Below are positions 11,901 to 24,412 of a DNA stretch of 64,000 bases, in pieces (the first letter of the stretch is position 1; the number at the start of each line of letters is the position of its first letter). A program made the translations under genes and the position numbers. The notes under the pieces are model-generated. The model was not told where the DNA came from and ran no database searches. It worked only from the letters and a program-made list of their open reading frames with translations. The stretch comes from Botrytis cinerea B05.10 (taxonomy: Eukaryota > Ascomycota > Leotiomycetes > Helotiales > Sclerotiniaceae): positions 1-64,000 of the forward strand of contig NC_037319.1 in the NCBI RefSeq assembly GCF_000143535.2, given 5' to 3'.

Positions 11901-14900
11901 TCTGTTGATTTTAAAGCTTTTCAGAAATCTTGCAATGGATCTAAGTGGACAATACCAAGAGTCTACAAAGGTCTTCAGCCATACCCATGGGACCATGATA
12001 AGTCTATGCTTAGAGAATCTAAGAAGTCCAAAAGTTGGCGTACACGTAGCACTCCGTTCCATGAGCTTTTAGGCTATCCAAGCTCGAATGGGGATATCCG
12101 GGAGCTTCATTGGCGTAATATTCTCAGACTTGCTGATGTAGAGTGGCTGCAAGGCCACCAGTTCCAACACCAAGTCTTGTTCCCAGCTGCTGCCTATTTG
12201 GTAATGGCCGTGAAAGCTGCCCTTCATCTATTTGAGCATGCAAAACAGTCCTTTCAATTAGTAGAGTTACAAGACGTCGTGATACATAACGCAATTACCT
12301 TAGAAGAGGGTTCCTCCGGAACTGAAACGAATCTTGTTATCAAAGTGGTCGAGGAAAGCTCAACTGGCGCATTAGCCGAATTCTCCTGTCGTTCTAACAA
12401 CGCTGATACAGGACTTCCAGACTTCAATAAAGAAATCTTTACTGGTCGCGTTGTCGTAAAATTTGATGCTCCCACAGAAGATACATTACCGGGAAGATCG
12501 ATGCCAAATCTGCCCATGACGGACGTGAACACCAATCGTTTCTACTCATGGATGTCAAAGATTGGCCTACAGTACGCAAAACCCTTTGTGCTAAATTCGA
12601 TAAAGAGACGATCCAACCTTGCCACGGTCACTGCGGTGGGTAATATGAGCGGTGAATACCCAATTCATCCAGCAACTTTTGATAGCCTTCTTCAGGGACT
12701 ATTTGCTGCTTTCTCTTACCCAGGAGATGGACGATTGTGGACTACTTACCTCCCGAAGAGCTTCCAACGAGTTCGTTTTGACATATATAAATGCCAGCAA
12801 ACACGTTATGCCACCGATTTGCGACTCGTCGCCGACTGCTTTATAACAAAGTCATCAGCACGGAACATATGTGGGGATATTGAAGTATTCGGTCAATATG
12901 ATGGTCAGGCTCTAATTCAAGTTCAAGGTGTAGTCTTTGATTCTCTTGATATTCCTTCGCCAGCCAACGACCAGATTATGTATTGGAAGACTATTTGGAA
13001 ACGGGAGGCATTTTCTGCGATTGAGTCGGTCAAACAAGATAGTACACAGACAAAGGTTATGGATGATTTCAACCTTCATGAAATATGTGAGAGAACATCA
13101 TATTTTTACCTGAATCAGCTTTACAAAGAAATTGGGCAAGAGCGAGTGGCATTTTTGGAAGGGAATTTGAAAGAGTTTATGGTTTCTGTTCTCAAATATG
13201 TACGCCCGGAGGAACGATCGGCTCCAAGCATTTTTTGGAACGCGCAATGGGAGTCTGATACTCTCGAATATGTCAAGAAACTCAGAGAAAAAGGTTACAG
13301 CGGTCAAATCGATTTGGAGCTTATACATCGTCTAGGCGCCAGACTTCCATCCATCCTTCGACAATCAGAGTCTATATCACAGGTATTGAAAGGAAATAAC
13401 ATGCTTGCTACTCTATATAGCGAAGGCCTTGGAGTTTCGCAGACAAATCACCATCTTGGAGCATTTCTAGACTATTTGCTTCATCGATATCCACGCATGC
13501 GTATTCTTGAGGTTGGTGCTGGCACCGGTAGCTCTACATCTGTTGCGTTAAAACACTTGAAATTCGAACTTGAGGAATATACTTTCACTGATCTCTCACC
13601 CTCGTCTTTTGAAGCAGCTCAGGCTCGCTTCCCAGAACATAAGCAGCTTATGAAGTTTAAGACTCTCGATATTGATCAATCACCGACTGAACAGGGCTTC
13701 CAAGAAAACTCGTATGATATTATCATAGCTGCCCATGTTCTTCAAGCAACAAAGTCTGTTTCTGAGGCCTTGAAGCATTGCCGGCAGCTATTGCGACCCG
13801 GAGGCTATCTAATTCTCCTTGAACCTGTAAACCAAACAACACTTCGCATTCCTTTCTTACTCTCAACTTCATCGTTACGTTGGTTCAGTCATGAAAATGG
13901 TCAGAGCAAAGGCCCCCCAATTACAGAGGTAGAGTGGAATGTACTCTTATTGAACAATAATTTCTCGGGGGTAGATCAAACTCTCAGAGACTTTGAGAGT
14001 GATTCTTTGCACACTTGTTCTGTCATGATAAGCCAGGCAGTAGATGACCAAGTTAGGGTATTGAGAGATCCTCTGAAGCGAGCTGGTGGTGTGGTATTCA
14101 TCAAGAAGTTGCTTGTCATCGGTGGACGTTCTCTGACGGTGTCCAAAATATGCTCGAATATCAAATATCTTCTTGAACCGTTTGTAGAGCATATAGAGAT
14201 GATTGATAACTTAGAAGACGTTCAAGAGAATGGTGAGAACTTAGGGTGTGTTGTGGTGTGTCTTTCTGGGCTGGAAGAGGCAACTTTTGCGACAATGAAC
14301 CAGCGACGTGTTTCGGCTATACAGTCACTGTTTCGAGAAGCCAAATACATCATATGGGCAACCCGAGGATGTCGCGCCAATGATCCATATGCCAACATTG
14401 CTGTTGGAATTGGTCGCTCGGTCTCACGGGAGATGCCTCATCTCCGGCTCAAGCTCGTAGACATTGATACAATACATCTTCATAGAAATCAACTAGATGC
14501 TATCATGTTATCCGAAATGCTGCTTCAGATGATCTGCTTAGACATGCCGAGTTATAATAACATACTCTGGGGCAATGAGGCAGAGGTGGCGGTAGAGGAT
14601 GGGGCTATTTTGATTCCTAGGGTAGTCCGCGATGACATCTCGAACGATAGCTTCAATGCTTTGAGACGAAATATTACGAGAATCGCATCTCATATCACAG
14701 ATTCTTTGGTAATATCAAAGGGAGAGAAAGGGGTTATCATCAATGAAATTAAGAGTAATCTAGAGGATCCTAAGATCATTGTGTCTTCGATTCAAGTCTT
14801 GTCATCCACATTATTTAGCATCTTTTGCTCGGACGATAAAATGCCGTTTCACCTTTCGATAGGAAACTCCATAAACACGGGAGAGATGTCTCTGACTATT

Positions 14901-17900
14901 TCGGACGAACATAGATCGACAATCAAAAACCCCGATTATACTTTTAGCTGTAAAGGCAGTTCAAACCCCGATGAGATGCTTCTGGCCATTTTGACAGGTA
15001 TCATTTACGAAAGTTTATTTTCAAATATCGATGGGACCATCTGGTTCCATAATGTCGATGAATGCACTACTGAAATTATCGAAACTATAGCCAATCGTAA
15101 GGATGCCTCTGTGTTCTTAACCACGAGTAACATTGCATCAAAGCTGGTTCTTGCTGGAAGAGTAACCTATATCCATCCAAGAGTCACAGAACGTGAACTC
15201 ATTCGGTTAAGTCCTTGGAAAACTCTCAAACGGTTCGTAGACATGGGTAATACTTCAGACGAGCTCGTGGAATTGATAGAATCTATTTCGGGTGATAAGT
15301 TGAATTTTCATCGGAATTTTCACCGATTAAGCCTGGATCAGCATATCTCCCTGCTGTTCAGTAAGTCCAGTCTTGTAAAAATTCTCGCAGATTACTGTTC
15401 TCGACCTGAATTATTATGCGATGTTGGACGACTGGTGGAGAATAATATCATCAAAGTTGGTCTGCTACACAAACAAAAAGGAGACGCAAGCGCGACAAGT
15501 ATTGTTTCCTGGACTGGTGCTAGATCCGTTCATGTTCAAGTAGCGCCAGCCACTCACGACCGTCTATTCAAGAATCAAAAAACTTATCTTCTTATTGGAC
15601 TGGCTGGAGAAGTAGGATTATCACTCTGCGAGTGGATGATAAATTGTGGTGCAAGATACCTAGCTATTGCTAGCCGAAATCCCACAGTTCCACCAGAGAT
15701 ACGCAAAGCTTTCGAACAGCGCGGCGCAATTGTTCGAATATTCTCGATGGATGTTGCAAATATGGAGAGCTTGACAAAGGTCCACCACGAGATAGTATCG
15801 TCTATGCCGCCAATTGCAGGAGTGGCCAATGGTGCCTTAGTGGTACGTGATCATCCATTCGACGCTATGTCATTTGAAGACCTAGAGACGGTATTCAAGC
15901 CTAAGGTAGTGGGAACTCAAAACCTTGACAAATTGTTCTTCTCGACACCACTGGACTTCTTTATTCTCTTTTCATCCATTGCTACCGTTGTCGGGAAGCC
16001 GGGACAATCTAGTTATGTTGCCGCCAATCTGTTCATGTCAGCATTGGCAGGACAAAGACGTAAAAGAGGTTTAGCGGCGTCGGTCATGCACTTTGGAATG
16101 TTGCTTGGGTTCGGATTTATACATGGACAAACGGGACCACTGCTGGAAGCTCGGTTTCGCCAAGAAGATTGCTGGGCTATTCCAGAGCCTGACTTTCATG
16201 CAATATTTGCTCAAGCGATTATCTCTGGTCGTCCAGAAAACAGCTTAGATCCCGACGTTATTGCCGGGCTTGGTACCGAGATTGAAACTCCTTGGCGTGC
16301 TATCTCTAGATTCAGCCATTGTCGCGTAATTGGTGAAGATAAGCACTCAATTTTCGGCAATCAACATTACGATAATGAGCAGCAACAGACTCAGAGCACT
16401 CAAGATCGCCTGAAAGAATCTCATAATTACAAGGAAGCCTATGCTGTGCTAAAAACTGCAATTGCTGGCAGAATTAGCCTAGCTCTCGGATGTCCTATTG
16501 AGAGCGTCGGTGAATATGTTGGATTGATCAGCTTAGGCCTTGACTCGCTCCTCGCTGTCGAGATTCGGTCCTGGATCCTTAAAATACTCGAAGTCGACCT
16601 GCCAGTTTTGAAGCTCTTGGGTGGTTCATCTCTGAGCGATATATGTCATAGTGTGGTAGATAAGCTGCCAATCTCTTTAAAAGCATGGGTTCAAGATAAT
16701 GGAAGCCACCAGAATGAACCAAATCAAGGAATTACTAGCCATCTTACCACATCCTCTCAAGATTCACAGCTAGAGCCCACTATGAGTGATAGAAACAGCT
16801 TTGGGGAATCCAGTCAAGAGAGTCTCTCTGAAAAGATATCGACTAAAGAATTTGAAAACCCCTCACATAAATTCTTAGGAAACACTCAATCTGAGAAGAG
16901 CGAAGGCCAATCATCAAATGCCAATTACGAGAGAATGGGTGACATGTCTGAATCCCAAGCTCAGTTGTATTTCTTACACGAATACCTCCAGAGCAATGCC
17001 TATAATGTTGCTTACTTTGGCCAATTTCATGGTCGTCTTGATGTCCAAAAACTTTCATGGGCCCTAAGGCTAGTCTCAAAGCGACATGAAGCTTTAAGAA
17101 GCGCCTACTTCATAGATATCTCCACTGGTCGTCCGGTACAAGCAGTTATGCCCGAGCCTAATATCAAGCTAATACATAAGTTCGAAGCGAAACACGGAGA
17201 TGAGCAATTCCAGACCCAAATTGAACGGGTAAAAGAGGTCAAATTTGACATAGAGAATGGCGTTGTCATGAAAGTAGCGGTCTTCTCTCATTCTTCATCT
17301 TCACATTCTATAATATTCCATCATCACCACATTGCACTCGATGGAGTTTCATGGAGTATTTTCATTGCTGAGCTTGCACAGACGTACTCAGCTGGTTTGA
17401 ATGGCATAAAGAAATCTATCAGCGCTCAACAGCCTATTGATATGGTCAGAAGAAAATCGACAGAGCTTGCAATTAATAACAAAAACCATGAAGTAGATAT
17501 GGCATTTTGGAGGAAAGCCTACAGATCTATGCCCTCACAGCTGCCTCTTTTCCCCTTCGCCAAGGTCAAAAACCGCCCTCCTATCAAAGAAAGTGATTAC
17601 AGAATCAACAGCTCCGATTTTAGACTGTCCCATCAAATGACAGAGCTCATTAAGAAAGTGGCCTTGGAGATTGGCGTTACACCATTTCATTTTTATTTCG
17701 CGAGCTTCGCGACCTTTCTTGCACGTTGTCTTGGTGTGTGTGATATTGCTATTGGTATTGTGAACGCAAATAGAACAGATGCCGAGGATATGGAAACCAT
17801 TGGGTACTTTGTCAACATGTTACCAGTCTATATCTCACTTGGAGCTTCCGAAAAATTTGAAATGATAGCTAAGAGGTCACGCGATGCCATCGCAACGGTC

Positions 17901-20900
17901 TTCTCTCATCCACACAGACCGAATGATATCATTGACCAACAAAGCTTGTTTCAGGTCGCCATCAATTACCGCAAAGTATCCGTCAGTAAGACAAGCTTTC
18001 CCAATGATGGAGAAATTGAATGGGAGGGTGGTGTTGCAGCTGGAAATCCCTACGACTTGCTGCTTAATGTTACCACTTTGCCAGATTGGACCTACATATC
18101 TCTTATCACGCAGCAAAGTCTATATACTGCAGCTGATGGTGCACTTCTATTGAAGTGGTATACACGTGCGCTAGAAGCTATTTCTCAAGACCCAGGTATT
18201 CAGATAAGCAAGTGTCCAGTCTCCAATGAGTCAGATGTCACAGAGGCTAAAAAGCTGGGGCAAGGTAGTAGGATAGAAGCCCCATGGCAAGGGACACTAA
18301 TAGATCGGATCGATAAAGTAGCCGCTAAGTTCTCTAATGATCTTGCAATTATAGACGAGCAAGCCGACAATCTTACATATGCACAGATGAGTGGTAGGGC
18401 AATTCAGATCATGCGCCGTCTACAAGCTATAACACCTTCTCTTAAATCTGGCTCACGTGTAGCCATGCTCCTTGATCCTGTTGCTGATACTGTTTGCTGT
18501 ATTCTTGCAATTATGCGATTGGGTTACGTATGGATTCCATTAGACACGCGTAATCATTATCAGCGGCTTAAGGCTGTTGTCGATGAGAGTCGACCACAAA
18601 TTTTAATGTGTCATGATGGAACGGATGAGTTGGCACATAAAATGAGTACAGAGCTGGACTTCATAACATTGATAAACATTGATGATACTGATGATGTACA
18701 CCTTAGAGACGAGAACAACATATCTGCACCTGGAGACATTGATAGTGGTAAAGTCAATTATAAAGAACAGGCATCAATGATCTTATACACGAGTGGATCC
18801 ACGGGTGTACCAAAGGGTGTTGTGCTAACCAATGGAGGTCTGTTAAATCAAATTAATGGAACAACATCAAGTCTTCGTCTTCAACGAGAGATAACATTAC
18901 AGCAAAGTCCACTGGGCTTTGATCTGATGCTCGATCAAATATTCTTGGCACTCTGTAATGGAGGCACCATAGTCGTGGTAAGCAAATCTGCCCGAGGAGA
19001 TCCAACGCAAATCGCGGACCTCATTGTAAGGCATGGTGTTACCCTCACACACTTTGTGCCATCTGAGTACATATTGTTGTTGAATTATGGATACCACATC
19101 CTCAAGAATGCCGGCTCATGGCGCTATGCAATGTCAGGAGGAGAGAAGCTCAGTCAAGTGTTGCGCAGGGCTTTTAAAAAACTCAACTGCAGTGACCTGC
19201 GCCTAGTCAATGTATACGGACCAGCAGAAATTACGCTAGCATGCGCGAGAGGCTTCGTACCATATCTTGAATCTAGTCATTTGCAAGATAGTCAAGACTA
19301 CCTTCAACCGTCACCAAATTATGATATTGAAATTACCGACACCGATATGACTGTTCTTCCTGTCGGCTTTCCTGGTGAAATTTGCATCTCGGGACCGGGT
19401 GTTGGCTTAGGGTATCTGGAGAGACTAGAGGAAACCAATCGCAAGTTTACCCACAAAGAGTCCATTTCATCACCATCGTCATCATCACCATCGACGATCA
19501 GATTTTATCGCTCAGGTGATAAGGGTAGGATTTTGCCAGATGGCACACTCGAAGTATTTGGTCGACTGGATGGTGACAGCCAAGTCAAAATTCATGGATT
19601 TCGCGTTGAGCTTGACGAAATCGCCAACGCCATTATACAAACATCAAATGGTACAATTGTAAGCGCTGCTGTTTCTTGGAGACCCAGTCAATTATCTGGT
19701 ATTCTCGTTGCGTTCGTTGTGTTTGATATCAGCTTCGATCAGAGCAAGTCCGAGTATATAGAATGGCTTCAATCTAGCCTTCCCTTGCCGCAAGTCATGA
19801 AACCAACCGTTATAGTATCAAGAAAGGCTATACCGATCACCTTTAATGGGAAGACTGATCGAGCAGCAGTAGATAGTATTTCTGTCCCTGATCCCTTGTG
19901 TCTCAAAACTACGAACCCCACTCGCGCCTTGAACCGCTGGGAAAATTCGATAAGGGAGATTTGGGAAGAAGTACTCTCATCCCGAATGTTGCACAACTTT
20001 GAGGGCAGTCAATTGAGGATAGATCACAATTCTGACTTTTTCCAAGTTGGTGGTAGTTCGATTTTGATGATAAAACTCAAGTACCTTCTCGAGATGAGGT
20101 TGAGGGTAAAGATATCCATGCCCGAACTATTTCACACCAGCTCCCTGAGTAATATGGCAAATCTTGTTGCAGATTTCAAAGCTGTTGTCAACGAAAATAA
20201 TTCTTCGCCTACAATACCGTCATTCTTGGGACCGAAAAATATTGCGCCGATAATAAATTGGGATCTTGAGATTGCAACTATCGTCGATGAACTTCCTCAG
20301 CCAACAGAAATTCATTCAATCCCCTCTAGAAGCAGTTTGAACGGCAGCGAAACCCTTATTATAGTATTAACAGGCGCTACGGGATTCATTGGAAAACACC
20401 TGCTGTCTTTTCTTGTGGAGAGTCCAAAAGTGGGCCAAGTTCACTGTGTTGCAATACGTCCTGACGCATCAGGAAAACCACGCCATGTCGCCGTCGATAG
20501 CGATAAGATAGTTGAGTACACTGGGGATCTATGCGACTTTAATCTCGGTCTTTCAGACGCCCAATTCCTATTTCTATCTGAGCATTCTCATATTATCATA
20601 CACAACGGCGCAGACGTGTCTCTGTTAAAGACGTACCAGTCTCTTCGTCGTGCAAATGTCATCTCAACACTTACACTTTGTAGGATGGCAGTTCTACGTC
20701 GACTGCCCGTACATTACGTATCGACTGCATCTGTAGCTAAGGTCATCCAACAAAAACCTCTTCTAGAAGTTCCTGCATCACCCGCGAACGCCGAATTATT
20801 GAACACAGTTGACGGCTATGCTGCTTCCAAGTGGGCCAGCGAAGCTCTATTAACGAAGATTGCTGTTGAATCTGGTATACCCGTATACATTCACCGACTG

Positions 20901-21353
20901 GCACATGTGATGGGAGAAGACGCATCTGAGCTTGATGCTGTTGGTATGATGACAAAATACGCGCTTCTACTGCACGCATTGCCACGTATTAGAGAAGAGG
21001 CTATCGAGGGACAATGGGACTTTGTTGTTGTGGAGACCGTGGTAGATGATCTGGTCAAATTGGCTATGAAATCTGCCATTGATTACGGACATCAATTCAC
21101 GTCAGAGCCACGAAAAGACAAAAACCGACCTGCTGTATTCGTTAATCACTGCAGCGATGTAACAATCCCTCATTGCAAACTTAAAGAATATCTGGAAACA
21201 ACTTTTGGCAAGCCCTTGGGAGAGATGGAACTGAAAGAATGGTTACAGCTTGCGCGTGAAAGAGGAATACATCCTTTGATATACGAATTTTTCCTTGCAT
21301 TTGATGACGGGCGTAGCAAAATGACACTTCCTATGATGTCAAAGGGCTTATAA
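8970..21353 (+). CDS. Hybrid polyketide synthase - nonribosomal peptide synthetase (PKS-NRPS)
   Basis: The gene encodes an iterative highly reducing PKS fused to one NRPS module that makes a polyketide-amino acid conjugate. Exons are 8970-9161, 9218-9694, 9748-10048, 10110-10472 and 10525-21353, giving 4053 aa in one frame. Each junction restores a conserved KS motif ([37 protein letters not shown]). KS has Cys182 in DTACSSS plus EAHGTG and [10 protein letters not shown] has GHSSGE near 652. DH has its His near 989 and HPATFD near 1158. The methyltransferase has [10 protein letters not shown] near 1439. KR has GLAGEVG near 2133 and SSY near 2273. ACP has LGLDSL near 2450. C has HHIALDG near 2713. 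A has [11 protein letters not shown] near 3200 and NGKTDR near 3550. T has GGSSI near 3621. The R domain has TGATGFIG near 3728 and YAASKW near 3876. No enoylreductase is present in cis. The R domain keeps Tyr and Lys, so reductive release or Dieckmann-type cyclisation are both possible. The product is unknown. Confidence 0.95.
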
Positions 21354-22029
21354 ATATCTTTGTCATTATCACTTTTTCAATTGAATCGTTTTTTCAATAT
21401 AGTACACAACCTTCAATTCAAAACATAATTCAATTCTGATTCCAGATGATTAAAATTCAATTGATTCTTTATTAGAATCCAATTCAAAGCTTTCAAAAAT
21501 ATCAATATTTCATCGAATTTGGAATGGTGGCATGAAATCGATTTTTTGCCTATGCCACCACTCCCCTGTCAATCCGTGCCGCACACTAAATAATTTCCTT
21601 AAAATAATAGTTGGGATTGCTTCAATTGAGTCAAAAGTTTAGTTATAGATTTGAAATAAACTAATGAAATTTTAATTTCACTAATTTGTATAAAAATTTC
21701 ATCGAATAATTAGAGTTTCTAATGTTGATAATGCTTCTTTTATAACTAGCCTGAGTAATTACAAAAGATTAGATTTAAAAATGAATTTTTATTCAAATTT
21801 TATACTAAAAGTGGTCGATTTCTAGGAATTTTCAACTTTTTATTTTCAGACCTCTATAATAACTTTTGAAAAAGTATCAAAAGTAAACTAGTTTTTATTT
21901 TAAAAGGCTTTCATAATTCTGAATTGACTATCTCAATATTATATTACAATATTAATTAATTAATATAGAATTCAATATTGAGATATATATTTTTTGATAT
22001 AAAAACAGTCAATCGCGTAAACTTTATGC
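21354..22029. other. AT-rich spacer
   Basis: This is strongly AT-rich sequence downstream of the PKS-NRPS with no gene. TA-rich runs such as those near 21950-21990 look like RIP-type decay of former repeat DNA, but no element is recognisable. Confidence 0.5.
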
Positions 22030-22477
22030 CTAGTATCGTACTGTAGAATGTATCGTAGGTGCATCTACTACCTCAACCTTTTGCAATCAGTATGTAATAA
22101 AGTGATTCAGACTGACAAGGCCTTACCTCAGGGTTTTCTATAAGTTCCGCTAATTGATCTTGTGTTAGATGAATTTCCCAATACATAACGCCCCAACCAT
22201 TGAGTGATATATGGGGATTTAATCGGGTCTCTGGTTGAGACCCAAACGATTCGAGTTGTTGTGTAGCGGCATCTACAATATTTCCATCTATTGGATATAC
22301 TATGTATGGTCTAATAGATCGACCGTTTGAGTCTTTTGGAACTGGACAGCGGCATAAAGCTGGAGCATAAGGACATAATCGTTGATTTGGGTCGTCCAAG
22401 GGTAAACTAGATGATAGTTTCAAGGACTCTAATTCCACACTGTCAGATCCGTTCTTATAGTGATAGAGCAAGGACAA
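22030..22477 (-). pseudogene. 5'-truncated gene remnant, two exons visible
   Basis: Two exons are supported on the minus strand: 22477-22127 and 22077-22030. They are joined by a 49-nt GTAAGG...AAAAG intron that links LAELIENPE to VEVVDAPTIHSTVRY and ends at TAG. The visible product is about 132 aa and contains hydrophilic sequence with a CPYAPALCRCPVPKD cysteine cluster and NGWGVMYWEIHLTQDQ. The frame upstream runs into a TGA within some 20 bases of 22477 with no ATG, so the 5' end is missing or lies in an exon I cannot find. The IHLTQDQLAELIENPEVEVV stretch is weakly reminiscent of subtilase propeptide-like segments, but I would not assign it. It is most likely a remnant. Confidence 0.4.
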
Positions 22478-23380
22478 ATACCGGATGTAGGGTCATTCAT
22501 TGTTCGTCGCGAAGAAATAGATTATTCGAGGTAAGAATAGAAATAGACAATGATAATGTTAAGTATTAGATTTGATTGTTTAAGTAGGCAGTAATTTTAG
22601 GGTAAGTAGGTGGAAGGAGAGAGGGAACGCTCCCCAGGCACCAGCGTGCTGTCGTACACCTACCCATGTCTAGAGAGCCAAATTTATACGATATAATGTA
22701 GTAACGCTAATGCACATTGATCAATCAGCACTAATCCTAAAGCTAGAACATGTGGCGTTTATGCTCCTCTCCTTACCACCGGAGTAACTCCCGGGCTGTG
22801 TTATTTCCGTCTTTGAGTATCTTCAAAATTTAGAGCTATTCTCTTTTGTTATAGAACTTCCCAAAAAGACCCTCAGATTTTATATACATTAATACAAATC
22901 AATGTCGATCTCATGTCTTTTTTCGAAGTCATAAAGCTTATATGCGATAGGGTCTCTTTTTTATAGTATTGAAAGTGGTTTTCAGGTGAATTGTTCGTGC
23001 TCGAAGTTCTCCTCCTGTTCTTATGATTTTCTAGAGCAATTATAACCCCTGACGTACAGAGATCGAGTTCCAAAATGTCGAGACCATGATTTAATGTCGA
23101 TTAGATTGCGGCTGACCTTGAACTTTGTGATTGTTTTTCTAATTTTGATCTTGTCCCATCACATTCTCATAATTCCTGAAAGGGATGGCTTTGTTAGCTT
23201 GTGAGATCGTTGCTTTAAATTCATTCATTGATTTACATTGTCTTCTGTCCAAAGGTCAAGATACTCGTGCTAAAAAAAAGTAACGCAAATGATCTGATTC
23301 CAAGACGAAGATCCAAATGATCCTATACACATTTTCAACCTCCAATTACGTAAAAACGACAACGTCTTCCAGATCCCCTG
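22478..23380. other. Intergenic region without recognised features
   Basis: About 0.9 kb of AT-rich spacer lies between the gene remnant and the MCR1-type gene. One small open frame near 22870-23070 (minus) has no motif and was not called. Confidence 0.5.
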
Positions 23381-24412
23381 TTAAAACTGATGTATCTGAT
23401 CTTTCCTATACCCCAGCTGCTCCAAGATGCCTCCTTTCCCACTCTTGAACGAGCTAGCCCCCAACAACGCATTCTCCATAGCCGGCGGTCCGCAAACAAA
23501 AATCTTCGTCTCCTCTCCCTCCACAGGCCGTCCAGAAACCTGCTCTACCAACTCCCTTGTCACATACCCTTTGCGGTACTGACTTCCATCCACAGGTCTG
23601 CTTACCGTATACACAGCTTTGAACCTCCCTCCGAAATTCCTTTCTAACTCTTGGAACTCTTTTCGGAAGAGCACGTCGGCGTCACTGTTAACGCCAAAAA
23701 TGAGCGTGATTTTGGTATTGTCCGAAGGGTTGGAGAGGATGCCTTGAATGAGTTGGTAGCAAGGCGTTATACCAGCACCACCAGCGATAAGCGTGATGTG
23801 CGAATATTGATTAGGTGTCCAACGGTAGGCCTTTAAAGAACCGGCGAAGTAGAGGCTGTCGCCTGGTGAGAGACCGTGGAGGTAGCCGCTGGCTTTCCCG
23901 TCTGGGTACTTCTTGACTAAGAGTTCGATGGCTCCGCGTTGATCTAGTAATGAGATTAGCGCTTGATTCGCAAAGGGAATGAAAGGAAATCAAAAGAGAT
24001 AACGTACCAAGTGGACTCACTGGTGTGTAGGGTCTGACAGTTGGGAAAGTTTTTCCTTTGGGCCAGGTAACCACCAATAAGGAAGCTATTTCGTTGTTAG
24101 CAAGCACTACCAGACCGAAAACCGTCCAGAGAACCTACACGTCAACACAAGCCCGCTCTTCGCACCAGAGTTAGGAAACTCGAAACGCAAACGCTTTGTG
24201 TTATGGTTCACAGATTCCGAATTCTCAAGCCTCAACGATTGACCAAACCAACTGGAAAATACTGCCGGTGGCTCTAGTGATTCTGGTGATTCTGCATATG
24301 CATCATTTATGAAATAGGATCTAGCGGCATACAATCCCACGCCCGCAGTAGTCAGGAGGCCAACAGTCGCAGCTCTCGACCCATGAGATTGGAGGACAGC
24401 TCGTGCAGCCAT
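23381..24412 (-). CDS. MCR1: NADH-cytochrome b5 reductase, mitochondrial (MCR1 type)
   Basis: This FAD enzyme transfers electrons from NADH to cytochrome b5-type acceptors at the mitochondrial outer membrane or intermembrane space. Exons are 24412-24139, 24085-24008 and 23943-23381, giving 304 aa. The junctions restore VLTSSLLVVTWP and PVSPLDQRGAIELLV. The N-terminus is a mitochondrial signal followed by a hydrophobic anchor (about residues 10-33). The FAD-binding RPYTPVS motif is near residue 107, the NADH-binding AGGAGITP motif lies in the middle of the C-terminal lobe, and FVCGPPAMENALLG is near the end. Length is near the family norm, slightly short in the N-terminal linker. The introns have GTAGGT and GTACGT donors. 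This is a conserved housekeeping gene and marks the end of the obviously accessory subtelomeric DNA. Confidence 0.93.
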
